DNA of 28,568 bases from an uncultured Lachnospiraceae bacterium. GTDB taxonomy: Bacteria; Bacillota; Clostridia; Lachnospirales; Lachnospiraceae. Shown here piece by piece: positions 22,560 to 28,568 of this stretch. Position numbers and translations under genes: made by a program. The notes under the pieces were generated by a model. That model ran no database searches and was not told the origin of the DNA. It saw only the letters and a program-made list of their open reading frames with translations. Positions within the stretch are counted from its first letter, which is position 1; every line of letters begins with the position of its first letter. The stretch is taken from contig CAJUJG010000047.1 of the NCBI GenBank assembly GCA_910586715.1, positions 1 through 28,568 of the forward strand. The letters run 5' to 3'.

Positions 22560-24182
22560 TTACTCTTCAATATAAAGCTTCGAAAAATCCTGAATGTAAA
22601 GCGGATAGAACGTATACCCCGCATATCCTTTTCTCACCGCCACAAGCTCGCACATATCCTGAATATAAACATTTGCTGCCGTTTCCGCAAGAATCGTTTC
22701 ACATTCCTTATAGTATTCTGTCGCCTTATCGTCATCGGACGCCGCCTCCGCCGCAAGCGCATTTGCGTAAGCAGTGTCATAATCCGCATTGTTGTAATTG
22801 ATAAAATTGTTGTGCGCATCGGAACAGAAACGGCTGAGCATTGCACCTGCCGTAAGCGTCGACGCGTCCACGCCTACAAGCGTCGCCTCAAAGTCGCGTC
22901 CCTGATACACATCACTTAACCATGCCTCCCACTCAATCAGCTCGATATTTGCAGTCACGCCAATCTGCTTGAACTGCTCTGCGACAACCTGCGCCGTATC
23001 GACATGCTGGTGATAATTGGAAGGCACCTTCATTGTAAAGCTAAAACCATCCGCATAGCCTGCCTGCGCAAGCAGCTCCTTCGCCTTCTCAATGTCCGTT
23101 GGGTAAGTATCGTTTAATTCCTCAATATAATACTTTCCAAATGCAGGAAATATACTGCTGCCCACCGGCGTTCCTTTTCCGTCGGAAACAAAGTCCAAAA
23201 TTTCCTGCTTGTTCGTTGCATAGCAAAGCGCCTGCCTTACCAGTTCGTTATCAAACGGCGCCACACTGTTATTTAAATAAACTGCCTGCACCAAATTCAT
23301 TGTCCCCTCAAGCACCTCAAAGTCATCGCCTAACTCCGCCGCCTGTGTTGTTGACACTCTTGCCACCATATCAACCGCACCGCCCTCAAGATTCATCACA
23401 ATCGAATCGGAATCCGCAAGCACCTTTATGGTAATATCCTGAATATGCGCCGGCTCTCCCCAGTATTCGTCAAACCGCTGCAAAATCACGTTCTCCTGAA
23501 GCGAGCGCGACACAAACTTGTACGGTCCCGTACCAACCGGATTGGTCTGAAGGTCATCTGCGTCTGCGGGCACAATTGCCGCCTCAACCGTTGCAAGAAT
23601 TGCAAGAAACGAACTGCTTGACTCCTTGAGCGTAATAATGATTGTCTGCTCATCGGGCGTCTCCACGCTCTCAACATTAGAAAACGCCGATATAACGGGC
23701 TCTCCCCCATTTAAACCGGCGCAAATTTCAATCGAATATTTTACGTCCGCCGCCGTAACAGGGTTTCCGTTATGGAACTTGATTCCATCCCGCAATGTAA
23801 AGGTGTAAGTAAGTCCATCCTCCGACATTGTGTAATCGCTTGCTACCGCAGGGACAAGATTGCCTTCGCTGTCGGGTTTGAGTAAGCCCTCATAGATATT
23901 AAACAGAATTTCCTGCGTACCTGCGCCCTGTGAAAGGCTTGGCACAAGACTGTCCAAATCCTGCGGAATACCAATGGTTATGTGCGAGTCTGCCACATCT
24001 TCCGCCTTCTGTGCAGCGCTTTCCTGCTCCATGTCAGAGCTTTCCGTGCCTGCGGCAGCAGTCTGTGACTGTGCAATCTCACTAGAGCCTTTCGCCTCCT
24101 TATCACCTGCGCATCCGCCCAGTGCAATAGTCAGTGTAAGTAACATACTTACGAAAAGAACGCTTTTTCCTCTCTTAGTCAT
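22560..24182 (-). CDS. peptide/nickel ABC transporter substrate-binding lipoprotein
   Basis: The 540-residue protein has a lipoprotein signal (residues 1-23, lipobox LGGC with Cys 24), a Ser/Ala/Glu-rich linker (about residues 25-70), and the SBP_bac_5 fold: HITIGIPQDLDSLVPSLSQG, IYEGLLKPDSEGNLVPAVA, YTFTLRDGIKFHNGNPVTA (signature), and DIEKAKELLAQAGYADGF near the end. It captures peptides, nickel-chelator or similar solutes at the outer face of the membrane. AAAGGAG lies 8 nt upstream of the ATG. It heads the transporter operon and has a promoter about 115 nt upstream. Confidence 0.94.
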   Translation of the reverse strand: MTKRGKSVLFVSMLLTLTIALGGCAGDKEAKGSSEIAQSQTAAAGTESSDMEQESAAQKAEDVADSHITIGIPQDLDSLVPSLSQGAGTQEILFNIYEGLLKPDSEGNLVPAVASDYTMSEDGLTYTFTLRDGIKFHNGNPVTAADVKYSIEICAGLNGGEPVISAFSNVESVETPDEQTIIITLKESSSSFLAILATVEAAIVPADADDLQTNPVGTGPYKFVSRSLQENVILQRFDEYWGEPAHIQDITIKVLADSDSIVMNLEGGAVDMVARVSTTQAAELGDDFEVLEGTMNLVQAVYLNNSVAPFDNELVRQALCYATNKQEILDFVSDGKGTPVGSSIFPAFGKYYIEELNDTYPTDIEKAKELLAQAGYADGFSFTMKVPSNYHQHVDTAQVVAEQFKQIGVTANIELIEWEAWLSDVYQGRDFEATLVGVDASTLTAGAMLSRFCSDAHNNFINYNNADYDTAYANALAAEAASDDDKATEYYKECETILAETAANVYIQDMCELVAVRKGYAGYTFYPLYIQDFSKLYIEE

Positions 24183-24228
24183 GTTTTTTACTCCTTTTTT
24201 ATTCTACTGTATTCAGTTGTATGTAACC

Positions 24229-24249
24229 GATTATCCTTTGACGATAATC
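24229..24249 (-). repeat. stem-loop in the leader of the binding-protein gene
   Basis: GATTATC (24229-24235) and GATAATC (24243-24249) form a 7-bp stem with a 7-nt loop, 47 nt before the start codon and downstream of the promoter. It may affect mRNA stability. Confidence 0.35.
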
Positions 24250-24301
24250 CAAAAGCCATAAAGTACAGTCGGAATGCGTACCGTCTCTATGACCTTGATA
24301 A

Positions 24302-24330
24302 ATTGTATACAAAAAATCGAAAAAAAGCAA
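24302..24330 (-). promoter_or_regulatory. promoter of the transporter operon
   Basis: TTGCTT (24330-24325), 17-nt spacer, TACAAT (24307-24302) in an AT-rich stretch. Transcription would start near 24295 and give a leader of about 110 nt. No operator or riboswitch is evident to me. Confidence 0.5.
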
Positions 24331-24390
24331 CCTGTTTTTCACACAAAGTTGTATTTTATTGCGTACATCAGCCTCAATCTGCAAATGCTC

Positions 24391-24840
24391 TTATTCCAAC
24401 ACCTTCTTCAGCTCATCCATAAACGTATTGACATCCTTAAACTCCCTGTAGACAGAGGCAAAACGCACATACGCCACGGCATCCAGGTCCTTTAGCTTGT
24501 TCATCACCATCTCTCCGATGTCGCGGCTCTCAATCTCCTTCTCCTCACGGTTAAAAATCTCCGTTTCCACGGTGTCCACAAGCTCGTTGATGCTGTCAGC
24601 GCTGACCGGACGTTTATGGCACGCCCGCAAAATTCCCGCTTCAATTTTAGAACGGTCATACGTCTCACGGTTGTCATCCTTTTTAATAACAATCAGCGGA
24701 ATGGTTTCTATTTTTTCATACGTCGTAAAACGCTTGCTGCACTCATCGCAAACACGCCGTCTGCGAATGGAATTGTTTTCGTCTGCCGGTCTAGAATCAA
24801 TGACTCTTGTATTTTCATGGTTACAGAACGGACATTTCAT
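24391..24840 (-). CDS. nrdR: transcriptional repressor NrdR
   Basis: NrdR is the zinc- and nucleotide-dependent repressor of ribonucleotide reductase genes. The 149-residue protein has the N-terminal zinc ribbon MKCPFCNHENTRVIDSRPAD with VCDECSKRFTTYEKIE (four Cys), and then the ATP-cone (IVIKKDDNRETYDRSKIEAG through VAYVRFASVYREFKDV). Length and motifs are complete. ATG 24840 has GGAGG 8 nt upstream; the ATG at 24855 overlaps that site. No ribonucleotide reductase gene is in this window. Confidence 0.97.
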   Translation of the reverse strand: MKCPFCNHENTRVIDSRPADENNSIRRRRVCDECSKRFTTYEKIETIPLIVIKKDDNRETYDRSKIEAGILRACHKRPVSADSINELVDTVETEIFNREEKEIESRDIGEMVMNKLKDLDAVAYVRFASVYREFKDVNTFMDELKKVLE

Positions 24841-24955
24841 TTGTTTTTCCTCCATGTAACAGGCACAATCATTCAGTTTCTCTTCATTTTCAGTATAAAT
24901 TCGCTTTTAGTTTATGTCAACCCCATTCTTTCATTCCCATTTTCCGCGCTTCGTC

Positions 24956-25183
24956 TTAGATATCCACCAAAATCAAATCCGGTCCCACCTGACGGATACA
25001 GTTGTATGGTATAACAATCTTTGAATCATCCGTCAGCATCGACCAAAGCCCTTTGCAGCCTGGAACCATAATCTTGCAGATGCACCCCTTGCACTCGTCG
25101 ATTTCAAGGTCACAGACATGCCCAAGCCGCTTGCAGTCCTTGATACTGATAACTTCCTTTTTCTTGAATTCGCTGTATTTCAT
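24956..25183 (-). CDS. YlmC/YmxH family sporulation-type protein
   Basis: The 75-residue protein is a single PRC-barrel-like unit: MKYSEFKKKEVISIKDCKRLG, then DLEIDECKGCICKIMVPGC, then SKIVIPYNCIRQVGPDLILV. It matches the short YlmC/YmxH family found in spore-forming Firmicutes. The cysteine-rich middle (CKGCIC, PGCKG) is a common variant. GGGGGAT lies about 9 nt upstream of ATG 25183. Its precise role is unknown, but its presence supports a spore-former. Confidence 0.85.
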   Translation of the reverse strand: MKYSEFKKKEVISIKDCKRLGHVCDLEIDECKGCICKIMVPGCKGLWSMLTDDSKIVIPYNCIRQVGPDLILVDI

Positions 25184-25256
25184 AAATAAAATCCCCCTTT
25201 TTGTCAAGTCTGCCTTATTTTATACTATGCAGAGCCTGCGAAAAGGGGAATTCTTT

Positions 25257-26147
25257 TTATGGCTGAGTTTCTTTTTTCAAATCTTTTGCGAGATAAAACC
25301 GGATATATGCATTTAACGCCACGGCAAACACAAACATCACAACCGCCAGCACTTGCGACACCGCAATCTGCGTATGCGGAATCAGCAGCTGGTCCGTGCG
25401 CAGTCCCTCGACGAAAAATCTTCCGAGTCCATAACCGCCCAAATAAACCAGGCACATCTGCCCGTGATATTTCTTATGTCTGTGCCAAAAGAGCATCACG
25501 ATCAGCAGACACAGATTCCATGCACCCTCGTATAAAAATGTAGGGTGCACCTGTATAAAGTTCACGGCGCCATCCGAAGCCATCTGTGCCATTCCGTCCA
25601 AATGCGACTGCGCAATATCCGATGCGCGCACCGCATCAAACGGAAGACGCATTGCAAACAAAGAATCGGTAAAGCTGCCAAAGGCTTCCCTGTTGAAGAA
25701 ATTCCCCCAACGCCCGATAATCTGCCCAAGCACCAGCCCGTACACGCCGCAGTCGCCAATCTGATACGGCGAGAGTTTCTTGATTCTGCAATACACAAAC
25801 AGCGTCGCAAACGCCCCGAGCACGCCTCCGTAGATTGCAAGACCGCCCTGCCTTGTGTTAAAAATGCTAAGCAGGTTATTCTTATATAAATCCCATGAAA
25901 AAAGAACATAATACAGGCGCGCGCCGATTACGGAAAAAATCACAGCATAAATGGCGAAATCCCAAATAATATCGGAATCCATTTTTTCAAGCTTTGCAAT
26001 ATGAACTGCCATAAGTACCCCGCAAATCACGCCAAATCCGATAATCAGACCATAAAAGGCAATCTGAAATCCAAAGACCGAAAAGCTCTTTGGAACATTC
26101 TCCAAATAAATTCCAAGATGCGGGAAGGCTATGTCATTAATCCCCAT
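25257..26147 (-). CDS. lgt: prolipoprotein diacylglyceryl transferase Lgt
   Basis: Lgt transfers diacylglycerol from phosphatidylglycerol to the lipobox Cys of prelipoproteins at the membrane. The 296-residue protein has about seven helices and the Lgt signature GQIIGRWGNFFNREAFG at about residues 140-156, with YGGVLGAF upstream and HPTFLYEGAWNL and LGRFFVEGLRTDQ downstream, containing the conserved Arg and Glu residues. AAAGGAG lies 6 nt upstream of the ATG, 15 nt after the ychF stop, so the two are probably cotranscribed. The binding protein at 22560-24182 is a likely substrate. Confidence 0.96.
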   Translation of the reverse strand: MGINDIAFPHLGIYLENVPKSFSVFGFQIAFYGLIIGFGVICGVLMAVHIAKLEKMDSDIIWDFAIYAVIFSVIGARLYYVLFSWDLYKNNLLSIFNTRQGGLAIYGGVLGAFATLFVYCRIKKLSPYQIGDCGVYGLVLGQIIGRWGNFFNREAFGSFTDSLFAMRLPFDAVRASDIAQSHLDGMAQMASDGAVNFIQVHPTFLYEGAWNLCLLIVMLFWHRHKKYHGQMCLVYLGGYGLGRFFVEGLRTDQLLIPHTQIAVSQVLAVVMFVFAVALNAYIRFYLAKDLKKETQP

Positions 26148-26162
26148 TCTGTTTCTCCTTTG

Positions 26163-27260
26163 CTACACATTAAACCGAAAGAGGATCACATCCCCATCCT
26201 TTACCACGTAATCCTTGCCTTCCAATCCGACAAGACCTTTGTCGCGTGCTGACGCAAGAGAGCCGTTTTCCAGCAAGTCCTCGTAGTTGACTACCTCTGC
26301 ACGAATGAATCCGCGTTCAAAATCCGTGTGAATTTTCCCTGCTGCCTGCGGCGCCTTCGTTCCTACTTTAATTGTCCATGCGCGGCACTCATCCTCGCCC
26401 GCCGTCAGAAAGCTGATTAAGCCCAAAAGCGTATAGCTTGCTGCAATCAGTTTATCCAACCCTGACTCTTTTAATCCCAAATCTTCCAAAAACATCTGCT
26501 TTTCATCATCGTCAAGCTCTGCAATCTCCTGCTCAATCTGCGCACAAATCACAAAAACACCAAAGCCCTCGCCTGCGGCATATTCCCGCACCGCTTTCAC
26601 GCCCTCGTTTGACGCGCCGTCGTCCGCAAGATCGTCCTCCGCTACGTTTGCCGCAAAAATCACCGGCTTGTCCGTTAAAAGATTATATCCGTTACGCCAA
26701 AGAGCTTCTTCATCATCCTCAGTGACAAAGCTCTTTGCGAGCTTTCCCTCCTCCAAATGCGCCTTAATGCGTTCCGCAAGCGCAAGCTCCTTTGCCTGTA
26801 CCTTGTCGTTTTTCGCGCCTCTTGACACCTTCGCGATGCGGCGCTCCAAAATTTCAATGTCAGAAAAAATCAGCTCTAAATTAATCGTCTCAATATCCCT
26901 AAGCGGATTAATACTTCCATCAACATGCACGATATTGCCATCCTCAAAGCAACGCACCACATGCACAATCGCATCAACCTCACGGATATTTGCAAGAAAC
27001 TGATTTCCAAGCCCCTCGCCCTTGGACGCCCCCTTCACAAGTCCTGCAATATCCACAAACTCAATCACTGCAGGCGTTACCTTCTTCGTATGATACAGCT
27101 CACCCAAACGCTTAATCCGCTCGTCCGGCACCGTTACCACCCCCACATTCGGGTCAATGGTGCAGAACGGATAGTTCGCCGATTCAGCGCCTGCCTTTGT
27201 CAATGAGTTAAATAATGTACTTTTTCCGACGTTCGGAAGTCCTACGATACCTAGTTTCAT
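26163..27260 (-). CDS. ychF: Obg-like ATPase YchF
   Basis: YchF is a conserved P-loop ATPase of the Obg group that associates with ribosomes. The 365-residue protein has the G1 loop GIVGLPNVGKSTLFNSLT at residues 4-21, G2/G3 (NYPFCTIDPNVGVV; FVDIAGLVKGASKGEGLGN), a coiled-coil insert, the altered G4 IFAANVAE, and the C-terminal TGS-like domain ending KDYVVKDGDVILFRFNV. AAGGAGG lies about 11 nt upstream of the ATG. It is the first gene of the ychF-lgt-ylmC-nrdR series on this strand. Confidence 0.97.
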   Translation of the reverse strand: MKLGIVGLPNVGKSTLFNSLTKAGAESANYPFCTIDPNVGVVTVPDERIKRLGELYHTKKVTPAVIEFVDIAGLVKGASKGEGLGNQFLANIREVDAIVHVVRCFEDGNIVHVDGSINPLRDIETINLELIFSDIEILERRIAKVSRGAKNDKVQAKELALAERIKAHLEEGKLAKSFVTEDDEEALWRNGYNLLTDKPVIFAANVAEDDLADDGASNEGVKAVREYAAGEGFGVFVICAQIEQEIAELDDDEKQMFLEDLGLKESGLDKLIAASYTLLGLISFLTAGEDECRAWTIKVGTKAPQAAGKIHTDFERGFIRAEVVNYEDLLENGSLASARDKGLVGLEGKDYVVKDGDVILFRFNV

Positions 27261-27335
27261 TTTTCTTTATACCTCCTTGAAAATGCCTTAAAATAGGCGG
27301 TTTTCGTAATTTCTATATTTCTTCGAGTACCAATT

Positions 27336-27437
27336 TTATATGATTTTTAGCATTTTTTCAATATTCTGTACTTCCTTTGCTTTTTCATCATCGGTCACAT
27401 GGACATACAGATTCCTTTCCGTAGAAAAAGCCTTAAT
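27336..27437 (-). pseudogene. C-terminal remnant of a tyrosine recombinase
   Basis: About 32 codons of open frame (TERNLYVHVTDDEKAKEVQN, ending EKMLKII and TAA at 27338-27336) match the usual tail of Firmicute phage/ICE integrases, where Tyr of the NLYVHV-like segment precedes a helical tail. There is no upstream catalytic domain; the frame meets a stop near 27450. Catalytic Arg and His motifs are absent, so this is a fragment. The match rests on pattern memory. Confidence 0.4.
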
Positions 27438-27469
27438 ACAGTAACTTATATATTACCACATAAGGCTTT
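27427..27469. repeat. inverted repeat beside the integrase remnant
   Basis: AAAGCCTTA (27427-27435) and TAAGGCTTT (27461-27469) form a perfect 9-bp stem around 25 nt that contain a GTAA/TTAC pair. It could be a former terminator or recombination-site arm. Confidence 0.4.
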
Positions 27470-27483
27470 ATATTTCCACATAA

Positions 27484-27887
27484 ATCTATATTGATTTGCC
27501 TGGCTGTTACCCTTGTGCTGACACAGGTGATACCGATATGCCTCTAAAAAATGCTAAAGAGGCTATGGGACTTCATATTTGGGGAATGGAGCAAGACAAT
27601 GAGGAGTTGCCTGCTCCAACACCAATTACTGATATTTCTCTCGACCCTAATCAAATTCCGGTGTTAATTGATGTGTTTATGCCTCCCATCAGGGAACGCA
27701 TTAACAGCAAATTTGTAAAAAGACACTTTCACTTGCGGCATGACTTGCTGCGAAAGCTGATGAGGATGGCGTGAACTGTTCTAAAATATTTCAGAATGCG
27801 CTTATAGAATACCTGCATATAAATCAAGAATACTGCAAAACGTTCCGGCATTTCAACCGGAGTGTTTTGCACATATTCCAATATTAA
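27484..27887 (+). pseudogene. hicB: broken hicB antitoxin gene
   Basis: The reading from 27484 gives the HicB partial-RNase-H-like fold: IDLPGCYPCADTGDTDMPLK then NAKEAMGLHIWGMEQ, and VLIDVFMPPIRERINSKFVK. After the A-run at 27717-27721 the antitoxin continues in a different frame (KTLSLAA, then stop, then LAAKADEDGVNCSKIFQNAL), the normal DNA-binding C terminus. One A appears lost from the run, and a Trp TGG has become TGA at 27741-27743. The first 20 or so residues are missing. No hicA toxin is present. Clearly a pseudogene. Confidence 0.8.
27834..27871. repeat. long hairpin at the end of the hicB relic
   Basis: TGCAAAAC (27834-27841) and GTTTTGCA (27864-27871) enclose CCGG/CCGG. No T-run follows, so it is a poor terminator; its role is unclear. 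Confidence 0.45.
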
Positions 27888-27890
27888 ATT

Positions 27891-28124
27891 TTAATAACAT
27901 TTACTGCACACACCTAACCCTCGTTGTTTCGCATATTCTATGGTTACATAGCGCATATTTTTGGGATTGGTGTTTCCGCAATTATTGATAACGTGATACT
28001 TTTTCCTCGTAGCAGTAATATCGACATAAATTTCTGTTTGTTCTTCAACAACTGTTTCTTCCTCTATGAGCTGCTCGTTTTGTGTTATAGTTGTATTTGA
28101 TGCTGCCCCGCATGTAGGAACGGA
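27891..28124 (-). pseudogene. C-terminal fragment of a secreted-type protein
   Basis: A 77-codon minus-strand frame without a start reads CGAASNTTITQNEQ, a Glu/Val-rich spacer (LIEEETVVEEQTEIYV), then RKKYHVINNCGNTNPKNMRY and GLGVCSKCY. The last 40 residues look like the short domain with one His and Cys residues found at the C-terminal ends of Clostridial secreted proteins (KYH...NCGN...C.KC). The upstream signal sequence is gone: the frame meets TAA at 28127, just where the plus-strand integrase remnant begins. Likely a deletion or recombination junction. Confidence 0.5.
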
Positions 28125-28377
28125 TTATCAGGAAAATGAACACTGTTGTCACATCTGACAAAGAAAAGGCAATCGGAGCAGAAGCAATAACAGGGCTGAC
28201 CGCGCACATTTTTCGGCACAACTACTGTACATGCTTTACTACTTTGGTATCAGTCAGAAAAAAGCCATGGAGCTTGTGGGGCATTCCGATCTGAAAATGA
28301 TCATGGAAGTGTACGCCCATTTGGACGAAGAAAAGGAAGCTGCGCAGGCAAAGCCGGATAAAGCCATCGCGCTATGA
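28118..28377 (+). pseudogene. C-terminal remnant of a tyrosine recombinase, frameshifted
   Basis: The first frame gives MNTVVTSDKEKAIGAEAITG then LTAHIFRHNYCT, carrying the Arg/His motif. The protein then continues in another frame: MLYYFGISQKKAMELVGHSD, KMIMEVYAHLDEEKEAAQAK, ending AIAL-TGA at 28375-28377. It has the second His (GHSD) and the catalytic Tyr (VYAH). A missing base near TGTACATGC (about 28225) explains the shift. About 280 upstream residues are absent. It lies 140 nt from tRNA-Lys, the kind of site such integrases use. Confidence 0.8.
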
Positions 28378-28466
28378 GCCTGCTATAATTCCGCTATAAT
28401 TTTGTCTTCTGATATAAAAAGCTATAGTAATTTTACCTCTTTTTGCCCCATTTCACGGCAAATGAA

Positions 28467-28509
28467 AAATTGCTTGAAACCATTGATTTTACAAGGTTTC
28501 AAGCAATTT
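28467..28509 (-). terminator. strong terminator downstream of tRNA-Lys
   Basis: A 15-bp perfect stem (28467-28481 with 28495-28509, AAATTGCTTGAAACC and its complement) with a 13-nt loop is followed by TTTTTCATTT on the minus strand. It lies 9 nt beyond the tRNA 3' end and ends its transcript. Confidence 0.85.
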
Positions 28510-28517
28510 CTTTCTCA

Positions 28518-28568
28518 TGAGACATCGGGGACTCGAACCCCGGACAACTTGATTAAAAGTCAAGTGCT
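28518..28568 (-). tRNA. tRNA-Lys (UUU), 3' part
   Basis: On the minus strand the anticodon arm CTTGA-CTTTTAA-TCAAG gives anticodon TTT, followed by a T arm (CGGGG-TTCGAGT-CCCCG) and the acceptor 3' strand ATGTCTC with discriminator A at 28518. No CCA is encoded after it. The D arm and the 5' acceptor strand lie beyond the window end. Confidence 0.9.

Noticed and set aside
24183..24390. Riboswitch in the leader of the binding-protein gene
   Set aside because: The 110-nt leader has one short stem and no recognisable aptamer core (cobalamin, T-box, NiCo); insufficient evidence.
27427..27469. CRISPR-type repeat
   Set aside because: There is one inverted repeat only, no direct array and no spacers; no CRISPR array is seen anywhere in the window.
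28378..28466. Attachment-site repeat near tRNA-Lys
   Set aside because: The CTATAATT pair at about 28384 and 28394 is a short AT-rich repeat and does not match the tRNA 3' end, so no att site can be claimed.

Overview
The window looks like a chromosomal segment of a spore-forming anaerobic Firmicute, most likely a Lachnospiraceae-type Clostridium relative. The base composition is moderate, Shine-Dalgarno sites are strong (AGGAGG-like), and some starts appear to be TTG. It carries a YlmC/YmxH-type sporulation gene, a MurE with the DNPR motif expected for meso-diaminopimelate, and small membrane proteins typical of that family. Almost all intact genes are on the minus strand. The taxonomic call is inference from gene content only.

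Layout. Positions 1-2274: start of a minus-strand gene, a HAD-like protein (+), and three small minus-strand genes (membrane protein, DMP19-like protein, GNAT). Positions 2299-4200: a complete 1,902-bp insertion sequence with 12-bp perfect terminal repeats and an 8-bp target duplication. Its zinc-ribbon DDE transposase has an in-frame stop, and its 3' third is a non-coding stretch full of perfect hairpins that ends in a terminator. The insertion split one continuous reading frame that ran into the GNAT gene. Positions 4478-7108: YdeI-like protein, three small ORFs, a GNAT gene with an early stop codon and a metallo-beta-lactamase-fold hydrolase. Positions 7147-10969: priA and murE, with two hairpins between them. 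Positions 11299-13444: a phosphinothricin-acetyltransferase-like GNAT (+) and a type B carboxylesterase (-), with a terminator between them.

Positions 13713-15300: a truncated DUF523 gene, a small zinc-ribbon protein, an unidentified open frame without a start, and a TetR regulator with a consensus promoter and a palindromic operator; a near-copy of the operator lies beyond its 3' end. Positions 15419-16616: an ECF sigma factor with an overlapping membrane anti-sigma-like gene. Positions 16717-24182: a peptide/nickel-type ABC importer (binding protein, two permeases, two ATPases). The second ATPase is separated from the other four genes by a block of small genes: an antitoxin-like fragment, GNAT, an unknown gene and an XRE regulator. 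Positions 24391-27260: nrdR, ylmC/ymxH, lgt and ychF, a housekeeping block. Positions 27336-28568: a graveyard of mobile and toxin-antitoxin remnants (two integrase tails, a broken hicB, a C-terminal fragment of a secreted-type protein) next to a tRNA-Lys gene, which is consistent with an old tRNA integration hotspot.

The most unusual features are the hairpin-rich 3' region of the insertion sequence (candidate structured RNA with a possible pseudoknot), the split ORF, the paired TetR palindromes and the decayed tRNA-Lys island.
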